Source: Pseudomonas sp. B21_DOA
Lineage (GTDB): Bacteria > Pseudomonadota > Gammaproteobacteria > Pseudomonadales > Pseudomonadaceae
Direction: 5' to 3'
NCBI GenBank assembly: GCA_030544685.1
Contig: CP086683.1
Coordinates: forward strand, 4,712,001-4,776,000
DNA: 64,000 bases
Under the pieces are notes generated by a model. It was not told the origin of the DNA. It was given only the letters and a program-made list of their open reading frames with translations, and did no database searches. The position numbers and the translations under genes were made by a program. Numbering within the stretch: the first letter of the stretch is position 1; each line of letters starts with the position of its first letter. Shown here one piece after another: positions 9,616 to 17,787 of the stretch.

Positions 9616-10767
9616 ATGACCGTGGCCAAATCTTCGTTCGACATCAGCGCCAATTTCGACAGCGGCAATATCCAAGTCATCGACATCAGCAACCCGCTCA
9701 ATCCGGTTCTGGCCATCCGTCCGGACACCCGCAGCGCTCATTTTCAGTGGTTCCACTTCAAAGCCAGCGGCCTGCATGTGCATCAGGAACACTGGTTTCG
9801 CCTGGTCAATGCCAGCCAGTCCTCCTACAACAAAGCCTGGACCGGTTATCAGGCAGTCGCTTCCTACGACCACGTCAACTGGTTCCGTATCCCTACCAGC
9901 TTCGAAGGCGACAGCCTGCGCTTCTGCCTCGAAGCCGAACAGACTCACGCCTGGTTCGCCTACTTCGAACCCTACAGCCGCGGCCGTCACGACTGGCTCA
10001 TCGAGCAGGCGCTGAGCAAGGCTGGCACCGAATTGCTGGCGACCGGCAAAAGTGTCGAAGGCCGTGACATTCAATTGCTGCGCAAAGGCAGTGGCGACGA
10101 AGGCCAGCGCAAGATCTGGATCATTGCCCAGCAGCACCCGGGCGAGCACATGGCGGAATGGTTCATGGAAGGCGTGATCGAGCGTCTGGAACGCCATGAC
10201 GACCCGATTCTGAACAAACTGCTGGCCAGCGCCGATCTGTATCTGGTACCGAACATGAATCCGGACGGCGCCTTCCACGGCCACCTGCGCACCAACGCCA
10301 TGGGCCAGGATTTGAACCGCGCCTGGCAGAACGCCAGTCAGGACATCAGCCCCGAAGTGCTGTTCGTCCAGCAGCAGATGGAAAAGTATGGCGTCGATGC
10401 GTTTATCGACGTACACGGCGACGAGGAAATACCCCACGTCTTCACCGCCGGCTGTGAAGGTAATCCCGGCTTCACACCGCGCATCGAAAAGCTTGAAGAG
10501 CATTTCCGCAGCCACCTCAAGCACACCACCAAAGATTTCCAGACCACCTACGGCTACACCCGCGACGAACCGGGTCAGGCCAACATGACGCTGGCCTGCA
10601 ACAGCGTCGGACAGAAATACGACTGCCTGTCGCTGACCCTGGAGATGCCGTTCAAGGACCACGACGACCACCCGGACAAGCTCACCGGCTGGTCGGGCAA
10701 ACGTTCGAAGCAATTGGGCAAGGATGTGCTGACCACGCTCGCCGACATGGTCGACACCCTGCGCTGA
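9616..10767 (+). CDS. M14-family cytosolic-type zinc carboxypeptidase
   Basis: A 383-residue protein with an N-terminal beta-rich domain (about 1-115) and an M14 carboxypeptidase domain. The zinc ligands are visible in QQHPGEHMAEW (near 175) and IDVHGDEEIPH (near 268). The substrate-binding segment is LVPNMNPDGAFHGHLRTNAMGQDLNRAW, split around 213-240, and the catalytic glutamate is in LSLTLEMPFKD near 345. This arrangement is that of the cytosolic carboxypeptidase-like (CCP) subgroup, which trims C-terminal residues; the bacterial substrate is not known. There is no signal peptide. The start has GGAAG upstream. Confidence 0.88.
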   Translation: MTVAKSSFDISANFDSGNIQVIDISNPLNPVLAIRPDTRSAHFQWFHFKASGLHVHQEHWFRLVNASQSSYNKAWTGYQAVASYDHVNWFRIPTSFEGDSLRFCLEAEQTHAWFAYFEPYSRGRHDWLIEQALSKAGTELLATGKSVEGRDIQLLRKGSGDEGQRKIWIIAQQHPGEHMAEWFMEGVIERLERHDDPILNKLLASADLYLVPNMNPDGAFHGHLRTNAMGQDLNRAWQNASQDISPEVLFVQQQMEKYGVDAFIDVHGDEEIPHVFTAGCEGNPGFTPRIEKLEEHFRSHLKHTTKDFQTTYGYTRDEPGQANMTLACNSVGQKYDCLSLTLEMPFKDHDDHPDKLTGWSGKRSKQLGKDVLTTLADMVDTLR

Positions 10768-10786
10768 TCCCCTCCCTGTAACGACA

Positions 10787-10813
10787 AAAGATCGCAGCCG
10801 GCCTGCGATCTTT
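10787..10813. terminator. Hairpin between convergent genes
   Basis: AAAGATCGCAG and CTGCGATCTTT form a perfect 11-bp stem with a five-base loop between two convergent genes. It resembles the AGATCGCAGCC repeats seen elsewhere in the window and probably serves as a bidirectional terminator. Confidence 0.7.
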
Positions 10814-10824
10814 GCTTTAACCGG

Positions 10825-11370
10825 TCAGCCGCGATCACGCCCGCGCAACATGCTGTCGAGGACTTCGTCACGACGCACCCAGCCATGAAACAGCGCCGCC
10901 GCCAGGTGCAGCAGCACCGTCAGAAACAGCAGATACGCCAGATAGCCGTGCGACTTGCGCAGCAGCGCAAACAGTTGCGCATCGGCCGGCACAATCGACG
11001 GCAGATGCAGCGACGCCGAGAGCATCACCGGCTCGCCCGACGCACTGATCATCGCCCAGCCGAGCAGTGGCAACACCAGCATCAACGCATACAACAAGAC
11101 ATGGGAAGCCTTGGCTGCCAACACCTGCCAGCCCGGCAGATCATCCGGCAACGGTGGCTGACGCGTAGTGAACCGTACCAGCAGACGCACAATCACCAGC
11201 GCCAGAATCGCGATGCCCAGTGGCTTGTGCAGATGAATCAGCCATTCATGGCGAGACGACACCGAAGTGACCATGCCCGCGCCGATAAACAGCATGGCGA
11301 TGATCATCAGCGCCATCAGCCAGTGCAGCAGGCGCGCCAGCAAAACGAAATGAGTCGGTTGCTTGTTCAT
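10825..11370 (-). CDS. Cytochrome b561 family membrane protein
   Basis: A 181-residue protein with four predicted membrane helices and the histidines expected to bind two hemes (LARLLHWLMALMI near 12, HEWLIHLHKPLG near 40, KSHGYLAYLLFL, LHLAAALFHGW). It is a cytochrome b561/YceJ-type electron carrier. The ATG at 11370 overlaps the stop of the catalase-like gene (ATGA), so the two form one operon and probably one electron-transfer or peroxide-handling unit. The operon is driven by the ECF-type promoter at 12517-12541. Confidence 0.9.
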   Translation of the reverse strand: MNKQPTHFVLLARLLHWLMALMIIAMLFIGAGMVTSVSSRHEWLIHLHKPLGIAILALVIVRLLVRFTTRQPPLPDDLPGWQVLAAKASHVLLYALMLVLPLLGWAMISASGEPVMLSASLHLPSIVPADAQLFALLRKSHGYLAYLLFLTVLLHLAAALFHGWVRRDEVLDSMLRGRDRG

Positions 11371-12473
11371 GGACGAGCCTCCTGTTTGGCGGCGGGCAAC
11401 TGGCTGACTTCGCTGGTGCGACGCAGGTAGGAATCGGCGTAACCGGCAGAACGCGCGGCCAGCAGTGGATCTTCCGAGCCTTGAATTCCGGCCGGCAATA
11501 CCAGCGGGTCGTAGTTGATGTCGCGGCATTCACCACTGAGCTGCGGCTGGGTTTTCTCCAGCACCAGAGTCCCGGCGTTCAGCACTTTTCGATTTGCGGG
11601 CCAAGTCTTGCTGGCATCGTTGACCGGGTCGTCGGCGTTGGCCAGGGTGATGTTCAACTGGAAGCGCAAAGGTGCGGCGGCCAGGCGTTGCACCAGATCC
11701 TTCTCGAGAAAGTCTGCGCCTTCAGGGGCGGTGGCACCTGCCGCGTCCTGCGCCAATGGCGTCATGCTCCAGCGCACCGCCTGTTTCTTGCCGTTGCCAT
11801 CGACCAGATAGAACGCGTTGATGCTGTTATAGGTTTCCGTGGCGTAACTGGCCGAAGGCTTGGCGGTCTTCACCCACGTCAGAAACGGCACGGCTTCCGG
11901 GTGTGCGGCGAAAAACGCCGGCACCTTCGTTGGATCGGGCTTGCCGGTGGCCGGATCAGGCGACTGCGCCTGCTGCAATTGATAGAACGCCTCGGGCGTG
12001 CCGACCGGGAACACCGGCATGCTGTTCATCCCGGTGCGCCATTGCTGCCCGTCAGCCTGAGTGAAACGCAGAGCCAGACTGCGGATCGGCACGGCGCTGT
12101 CCGGCGCATAGGGATTGCCGGCCGGCAAGGCAAAACGCCCCACCACCGGCGTCTGCGGCAGGTTGAACACTTGTGCCGTGGAGAACGCGCGTGCCTCGCC
12201 GCTGCTTTCGAAATGGCCGATCACGCAGACACCCTTGGCGTGATTGCGGCGGAAACCGGGATGCACGCCGTTGTTCTTTTCCAGCACATCGACCAACGCT
12301 TTTGGCGTCAGTCGTTGTGGGTCAAGGTTGCCATGCACGTAGGCAAACGCCCCGGCCACAGCGGCGACGATTACGCCAATGGCGCCCAGACGCAAGATCA
12401 GGCTCGCGGCGCTCAGTGGCGGGCGCGCAGGCCTGCCCGGCGGTGCCGCGTTAGGGGACGAGCGATCAACCAT
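11367..12473 (-). CDS. Catalase-like heme peroxidase, membrane-anchored
   Basis: A 368-residue minimal catalase-family protein (SrpA-like). One hydrophobic helix near residues 28-50 probably anchors it in the inner membrane with the heme domain in the periplasm. The distal histidine is in FRRNHAKGVC, the family segment NAFYLVDGNGKKQAVRW is in the middle, and the proximal tyrosine is in AARSAGYADSY near the C-terminus. These proteins usually act as peroxidases rather than full catalases. GGAG before the ATG at 12473 fixes the start. It is coupled to the cytochrome b561 gene and divergent from the ECF sigma gene. Confidence 0.88.
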   Translation of the reverse strand: MVDRSSPNAAPPGRPARPPLSAASLILRLGAIGVIVAAVAGAFAYVHGNLDPQRLTPKALVDVLEKNNGVHPGFRRNHAKGVCVIGHFESSGEARAFSTAQVFNLPQTPVVGRFALPAGNPYAPDSAVPIRSLALRFTQADGQQWRTGMNSMPVFPVGTPEAFYQLQQAQSPDPATGKPDPTKVPAFFAAHPEAVPFLTWVKTAKPSASYATETYNSINAFYLVDGNGKKQAVRWSMTPLAQDAAGATAPEGADFLEKDLVQRLAAAPLRFQLNITLANADDPVNDASKTWPANRKVLNAGTLVLEKTQPQLSGECRDINYDPLVLPAGIQGSEDPLLAARSAGYADSYLRRTSEVSQLPAAKQEARP

Positions 12474-12516
12474 GAATATCTCCAGGCCATCGGCCACAAT
12501 TGGAAAGAGTCAGCAA

Positions 12517-12541
12517 GACGCACCCCGTCCGGGTTTATTCC
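12517..12541 (-). promoter_or_regulatory. ECF-type promoter of the catalase/cytochrome b561 operon
   Basis: Read on the minus strand, GGAATAA (12541-12535), a 14-base spacer and CGTC (12520-12517) are followed by TTGC. The GGAA-type -35 and CGTC -10 are typical of ECF sigma factors. The layout is identical to the promoter on the other strand at 12570-12594. Confidence 0.75.
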
Positions 12542-12569
12542 ACGGCGCGGTATTTATTTTTGCGCACGG

Positions 12570-12594
12570 GGAATAACCTGCACTGACGGGCGTC
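12570..12594 (+). promoter_or_regulatory. ECF-type promoter of the sigma/anti-sigma operon
   Basis: GGAATAA (12570-12576), 14 bases, then CGTC (12591-12594) upstream of the sigma-factor gene at 12630. The same -35, spacer and -10 occur on the opposite strand in front of the catalase operon, which implies autoregulation by this sigma factor. Confidence 0.75.
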
Positions 12595-12629
12595 TTCCTA
12601 GTCCACAGCGTAGCGACCAGCAGAAATTC

Positions 12630-13136
12630 ATGAGCGAATTCGACGAACAGTTGAGAGAAATCATTCCCAGATTGCGCCGCTTCGCCGTGTCCTTGACGCG
12701 CAACAGCAGCAGCGCCGACGATCTGGTCCAGGCCAGCCTCGAACGGGCACTCTCGGCGTGGGGTGAAAAACGTGCCGAAGGCGACTTGCGCGCCTGGCTG
12801 TTCGCGATCCTCTATCGGCAATTTCTCGATGCGCACCGTCGCTCGCGGCGCTATGCGCGCATGCTGGAATTTTTCACCGGTCGTGACGATGCCGAACCCT
12901 CGGTGGAACGCACCGTGATTGCCCAGTCGACCCTGCAAGCCTTCGAACGCCTGCCCACCGAACAGCGCGCTTTGCTGCTGATGGTCTCGGTGGAAGGCCT
13001 GTCCTATAAAGAGGTCGCCGAGATCCTCGGCGCCCCAATCGGCACCGTGATGTCGCGCCTGTCCCGCGCCCGCCAGGCCTTGCGCCAACTCAGCGACGGC
13101 GAAATCAGCAGCCCTTCCTTGCGGATACTCAAATGA
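12630..13136 (+). CDS. ECF RNA polymerase sigma factor
   Basis: A 168-residue two-domain sigma factor. Region 2 includes SADDLVQASLERALSAW (about 24-40) and region 4 is LPTEQRALLLMVSVEGLSYKEVAEIL-type helix-turn-helix near 110-150. The ATG at 12630 gives the standard start; the long upstream in-frame extension is only readthrough of the antisense of the catalase gene. The stop overlaps the start of the anti-sigma gene (ATGA), as is usual for coupled sigma/anti-sigma pairs. Targets inferred from sequence are its own promoter and the divergent catalase/cytochrome b561 operon. Confidence 0.93.
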   Translation: MSEFDEQLREIIPRLRRFAVSLTRNSSSADDLVQASLERALSAWGEKRAEGDLRAWLFAILYRQFLDAHRRSRRYARMLEFFTGRDDAEPSVERTVIAQSTLQAFERLPTEQRALLLMVSVEGLSYKEVAEILGAPIGTVMSRLSRARQALRQLSDGEISSPSLRILK

Positions 13137-13888
13137 TCAGCCTGCCTCCCAGCGAACGCGATTTGCACGCCTACGTCGACCACCAGCTCAGCGACGCCGA
13201 TCGGCGCGTGCTCGAGACCTGGCTGGCCAGCCATCCTGAAGAAGCGGCGCAGGTGCGCGCCTGGCAGCGGGACGCCCAGCAATTGCGCGCAGCGTTGAGT
13301 GGCGCGTTGCAGCAGCCGAGCAATCCGGCGCTGGATCCTTTGATGATTCGCCAGCGTCGCCGTCAGCAGTCACGTCGGCATCTGGCCAGCGCGGCGGTGT
13401 TGCTGATCGCCGTCAGCGTCGGCGGTTTCAGTGGCTGGCAGGCGCGGGAAATGACCCTGGTGCGCCCTGCACAACTCCCGATGACTGACGCCTTGCAAGC
13501 CTATCGACTGATCGCCCAGCAAGGCGTAATGCCCGCCGATTACAAGGTCGACAACGACGGCGACATGCAGCGTTGGCTCGACCGTTACTTCAGCGACGCC
13601 AGGCGCTTGCCCGATCTCAAGGCAGCGGGATTCGAGCCGGTCAGCGGGCGCTTGCTCAGCACCGATGAAGGCCCGGCGGCGATGGTGATGTATGAGGATG
13701 GCAGCGGTCACAAGGTCAGTTTCTACCTGCGTCCGCCAGGACCGAAAAACACCCTGCTGCCGCGCGGTTCGCGCAGCGATGGCGATCTGCAAGCCGATTA
13801 CTGGTCAGGGCCGGGGTACAACTATGCGGTGGTCAGCCCGACCGACTCGCCAGCGGCGCAGTTGCTCAAGCAATCGCCACCGTTCTGA
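13133..13888 (+). CDS. Membrane anti-sigma factor
   Basis: A 251-residue protein that starts with a short cytoplasmic helical domain (LPPSERDLHAYVDHQLSD at the N-terminus, then RRVLETWLASHPEEA). It has one membrane helix near 82-102 (LASAAVLLIAVSVGGFSGW) and a periplasmic domain of about 145 residues. This is the RskA/FecR-like topology of anti-sigma factors. The HxxxCxxC zinc motif of ZAS anti-sigmas is absent, so the signal is probably not sensed by zinc-thiol chemistry in this domain. It overlaps the sigma gene by four bases. Confidence 0.85.
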   Translation: MISLPPSERDLHAYVDHQLSDADRRVLETWLASHPEEAAQVRAWQRDAQQLRAALSGALQQPSNPALDPLMIRQRRRQQSRRHLASAAVLLIAVSVGGFSGWQAREMTLVRPAQLPMTDALQAYRLIAQQGVMPADYKVDNDGDMQRWLDRYFSDARRLPDLKAAGFEPVSGRLLSTDEGPAAMVMYEDGSGHKVSFYLRPPGPKNTLLPRGSRSDGDLQADYWSGPGYNYAVVSPTDSPAAQLLKQSPPF

Positions 13889-13896
13889 GACGATCT

Positions 13897-13986
13897 CCTG
13901 TAGGAGTGAGCCTGCTCGCGATAGCGTTTTTTCAGACACTGATGATGACTGATTAGCCGCTATCGCGAGCAGGCTCACTCCTACAG
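13897..13986. repeat. REP doublet (GTAGGAGTGAGCC variant)
   Basis: Inverted copies of TGTAGGAGTGAGCCTGCTCG flank about 40 bases downstream of the anti-sigma gene. This is a variant of the main REP family with T in place of G in two positions. Confidence 0.88.
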
Positions 13987-14096
13987 TGGACCGTGTACGC
14001 CGTGATATTTCATGTAGCCAACGCCCGAGCTCTGGTTACACTTGGGCCACCGCGCTCCCGCTGGAGCCGGTCCACTCAACCAGGAGCCTGTCCCGC

Positions 14097-15226
14097 GTGT
14101 CCGCCCGAACGCCGAAACGATCACGTCTGAGCCAACGCTGGCCGATCTTGCGTCGCCTGTTCGGCAAAAGCCTGCCCGCCAGCGCCGGGCACGATGCGCA
14201 TGCCGCAGCCATCCGCGATTACTTCCGCGACAAGGCCAAAAGCCAGGGCTACACCCTCAGCCGCAGCCAGCAGCAAGTCATCGATTGCATGGCGCAGCAG
14301 GCCAGCGTGCTGCTGGGCGACGGCGTCCACACGCCGCCGAGTCTGTACCTGTATGGCGCCGTCGGACGCGGCAAGAGCTGGTTGCTCGACGGTTTCTTCC
14401 AGGCGCTGCCGATCACGCGTAAACGCCGCCTGCATTTCCATCAATTCTTCGCTCGGTTGCACGACGGCATGTTCCGTCATCGCCAGCTGGAAGACGCACT
14501 GGAAATCACCTTGGACGAGTTGCTGGAAGATTGTCAGGTACTGTGTTTCGACGAGTTTCATGTGCACGACATCGGCGACGCGATGCTCATCACGCGGCTG
14601 TTCAAGGCCCTGTTCAAACGGCGGATCATGCTGCTGGTGACCTCCAACTACGCGCCTGAAGGCCTGCTGCCCAATCCGCTGTATCACGCGCGGTTCAAGC
14701 CGGTGATCGAGCTGATCAACACGCGCATGCAGGTGATGGAAGTCGGCGGCGCCCACGACTACCGCACGCTCAACCGTCAACACACGCATCAAGTGTTCAC
14801 CCAAGGTCATTACGTGTGGCCGGGCACAGCAGCTCAGCGCCAGGCCCTGAACCTGCCCCCATCGGACGCGCCTGCTCTTGCCCTCGAGGTTGGCAAGCGC
14901 CAGCTTCGAGCACGCTTGTGCGAGGGCCGAAGAGTCGCGTTCACCTTCAACGACTTGTGTGAACAACCAACGGCGGTGATGGACTATCTGCAGCTGTGCC
15001 AGCGTTTCGACCAGTGGATCATCGATGACCTGCCGCAGCTCGGGAGTGTCCGATCGCCGTGCAGCAGCGCTTCATCAATCTGATCGACGTGCTTTACGAC
15101 CAGGACAAACACCTGACGCTGCTGGGCCAACTACCGCTGGGCCAAAGTCTTGAAGGAAACGCCATCGACCTGGCACGCACGCGCAGCCGGCTGGGGCAAT
15201 TGCAGGAAATCCACGCCCCCGCCTGA
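14097..15226 (+). CDS. zapE: AFG1/ZapE-type P-loop ATPase (frame broken)
   Basis: A member of the AFG1-like/ZapE family. The Walker A motif is YGAVGRGKSWLLDG, the Walker B is VLCFDEFHVHD, and LLVTSNYAPEGLLPN is family-typical. In E. coli ZapE promotes Z-ring constriction; paralogues exist in pseudomonads, so the symbol is family-level. The GTG at 14097 behind AGGAG is the likely start; going further upstream would run into the REP. One C is missing near 15050-15051 (GTCCG for GTCCCG); restored, the tail reads GSVPIAVQQRFINLIDVLYD to the stop at 15226, about 376 residues. Confidence 0.85.
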
Positions 15227-15250
15227 TATGCCGCACCTTGTGGAAGCGAA

Positions 15251-15343
15251 CCCTGTGGGAGCGAGCCTGCTCGCGAAAGCGGTGTATCAGTTACATAAAT
15301 TCTGACTGACATACCGCTTTCGCGAGCAGGCTCGCTCCCACAG
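15251..15343. repeat. REP doublet
   Basis: Two inverted copies of CCCTGTGGGAGCGAGCCTGC separated by about 40 bases between the ATPase and the LRR-kinase gene. Confidence 0.92.
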
Positions 15344-15452
15344 GTCCCGAGCCAACTTCAATACCAGATAAACCAGACATTGCTTTACCGCTATCATGTC
15401 GCCCATCCTCAGCGCCCCCGCGTCGCTCCACCGATCAATAGCGAAACCAGAC

Positions 15453-16765
15453 ATGCACACCCTTGCTCAACTGCGCGCCGGCGAGCTGTCGGGCATTACC
15501 CGCCTCGACCTGTCTTGCGGCCTGACCGAATTCCCCAACGAAATTTTCCAACTCGCCGACACGCTGGAAGTGCTCAACCTCAGCGGCAATGCGCTGAACA
15601 ACCTGCCCGACGACCTGCATCGCCTGACCCGCCTGCGCGTGCTGTTCTGCTCCGACAACCTGTTCACCGAGCTGCCGGCGTGCCTCGGCCAGTGCACCGC
15701 GCTGACCATGGTCGGCTTCAAGGCCAACCGCATCGTCAATGTGCCCGGTGCCGCCCTGCCGCCGCAGCTGCGCTGGCTGATCCTCACCGATAACCGCATC
15801 GAGAACCTGCCGAGGGAACTGGGTGAACGCCCCGCTTTGCAGAAGCTCATGCTCGCCGGTAATCGCCTGCGCTCGCTGCCAGAATCTATGCGCGATTGTC
15901 ATCGACTGGAATTGCTCCGTATCGCCGCCAACCAGCTCAACGAGCTGCCACAGTGGCTGCTGACCTTGCCGAGCCTGACCTGGCTGGCCTACGCCGGCAA
16001 TCCGCTGGAAACCGAAGCCGATGCCGCCGCACTGGAGGCCACGCCACTGATCGACTGGTCGGCGCTGCGCCTTGAACAACAACTGGGCGAAGGCGCTTCC
16101 GGGGTGATTTCCCGGGCGGTCTGGCAGCGTGACGATGGCTCGGCGCAGGCGGTTGCGGTGAAGTTGTACAAAGGCGAAATGACCAGCGACGGCTCGCCGT
16201 TGCATGAGATGAACGCTTGCATCACTGCAGGCCTGCACCCGAACCTGATCCGCGTCGAAGGACGCATCAGCGGCCATCCCGATGAACAGCAGGGGCTGGT
16301 GATGCAACTGATTGATCCGAGCTTCGGCAATCTCGCCGGCTTACCGAGCCTGGACTCGTGCTCGCGGGATGTTTATGCCGAAGATTGCCGGTTCTCCGCC
16401 GAGGTTGCCCTGCGCGTCGCCCAAGGCATCGCCTCAGCGGCCGAGCACCTGCACCGCCAAGGCATCACCCACGGCGACCTCTATGGCCACAACATCCTGT
16501 TGAATGATCGCGGCGATTGTCTGCTGGGGATTTCGGCGCGGCCTCGTTTCACGCCACCCGCGATGATGTGCAAACACGCGCATTGCAGCGCTTGGAGGTA
16601 CGTGCGTTCGGTGTGTTGCTTGGGGAAGTGTTGGCGCGTGTCGACTCGGGGTTGAGTACAGAGCGGCGCCTGGCATTGGAAGCGCTGGAGCAGCGCTGCT
16701 GTCAGGCGGATGTCTCGGGACGCCCGGCATTCAGCGAAGTCAGTGAAATTCTGCAAAACCTTTGA
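15453..16765 (+). CDS. Leucine-rich-repeat protein kinase (frame broken)
   Basis: A fusion of about seven leucine-rich repeats (residues about 15-205, repeats like LEVLNLSGNALNNLPDDL) with a C-terminal eukaryotic-type protein kinase. The kinase has the glycine loop LGEGASGVI, the lysine in VAVKLYKGEM, a catalytic loop HGDLYGHNILL (HGD in place of HRD) and DFG. The frame is broken at the G-run 16526-16529: one extra G gives LLGDFGAASFHATRDD and continues to 16765, about 437 residues. The start at 15453 (MHTLAQL) is preferred over 15396 because family members begin there. Substrates are unknown. Confidence 0.87.
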
Positions 16766-16778
16766 CCGCTGCGCGGCA

Positions 16779-16846
16779 TTCGCGAGCAGGCTCGCTCCCA
16801 CATTAGACATGCATTCCAATGTGGGAGCGAGCCTGCTCGCGAAAAG
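16779..16846. repeat. REP doublet, short spacing
   Basis: TCGCGAGCAGGCTCGCTCCCAC and its inverse lie about 20 bases apart, between two convergent genes. Confidence 0.92.
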
Positions 16847-16864
16847 GCTTACCGGCGCGACAGA

Positions 16865-17568
16865 TCAGCCAGCCAGACCGACAAACATGTCCTGCACGTC
16901 ATCATGGTTGTCGAGGCCTTCGAGGAACGCTTCGACTTCAGCCATTTGCTCGTCGCTCAGGCCGCTGACCGGATTTTTCGGCTGGTAGCCAAGCTTGGCC
17001 GAAAGCACGGTGAAGCCTTGTTCCGGCAGCGCTTTCTGCACGGCGTCGAGGTCAGTCGGATCGGTGAGGAACAGCGTCGCGCCCTCTTCACCCGGTTCGA
17101 AATCCTGGGCACCGGCTTCGATCGCCGCCATCTCCGGATCGGCGTCCGGGGTGTCCGGCGAAGCTTCGATCATGCCGACGTGGTTGAACATCCACGCCAC
17201 CGAACCGGAAGCGCCCAACTGGCCCTTGCGGAACGCCACACGGATTTCCGCGACGGTGCGGTTGATGTTGTCGGTGACGCATTCAACGATCAGCGGCACC
17301 TGATGCGGGGCAAAACCTTCGTAGGTCACGCGATGGTATTGCACGGTTTCACCCAGCAGACCGGCGCCTTTCTTGATCGCGCGATCGAGGGTTCTTTTGG
17401 CATCGAGGCTTTCTTCGCCTGTTCGACCACCAGACGCAGGTGTGCGTTGGTGGCGGTATCGGCACCGTTGCGCGCAGCAATGGTGATTTCCTTCACCAGT
17501 TTGCCGAAGATCTTCCCTTTGGCGTTGGCTGCCGCTTCTTTGTGTTTAACCTTCCACTGTGCGCCCAT
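16865..17568 (-). CDS. YebC/PmpR-family protein, short paralogue (frame broken)
   Basis: A YebC-family protein that begins [18 protein letters not shown] and has the TACO1-like three-domain fold; it is the YeeN-like short version, about 234 residues, not the ~248-residue YebC beside ruvC. Members have been described as DNA-binding regulators and, more recently, as ribosome-associated factors that relieve polyproline stalling. One base is missing near 17392-17393 (TT for TTT on the plus strand); restoring it gives [16 protein letters not shown] and one continuous frame. It is convergent with the LRR-kinase gene. Confidence 0.87.
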
Positions 17569-17787
17569 TACTCACTCTCTTGATCTGTGGCGCCGAGACA
17601 TCTATTGGCCGACGCGTGGCGGCAAGTTTATACGGCCTAAAGTCGGCAATCACCCAAAAAACAGCCAGCGGAATCGACATCTTCACCAAAGCATGTAGGG
17701 GATTCTGAAAAGCGCCTTTGACATGACCATTCAGCCTGACGGTTTCGTACCCTTGAAACCCCGTATCGCCTGACAGGGCCTGCTCGA

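Noticed and set aside
11481..12629. N-terminal extension of the ECF sigma factor by about 380 residues
   Set aside because: The extension is antisense to the catalase-like gene and runs across both ECF promoter motifs; the ATG at 12630 gives the standard sigma length.
13986..14096. Extended N-terminus of the ZapE-like ATPase starting at 13986
   Set aside because: It would begin inside a REP element; the GTG at 14097 has AGGAG in front and gives a family-like start.
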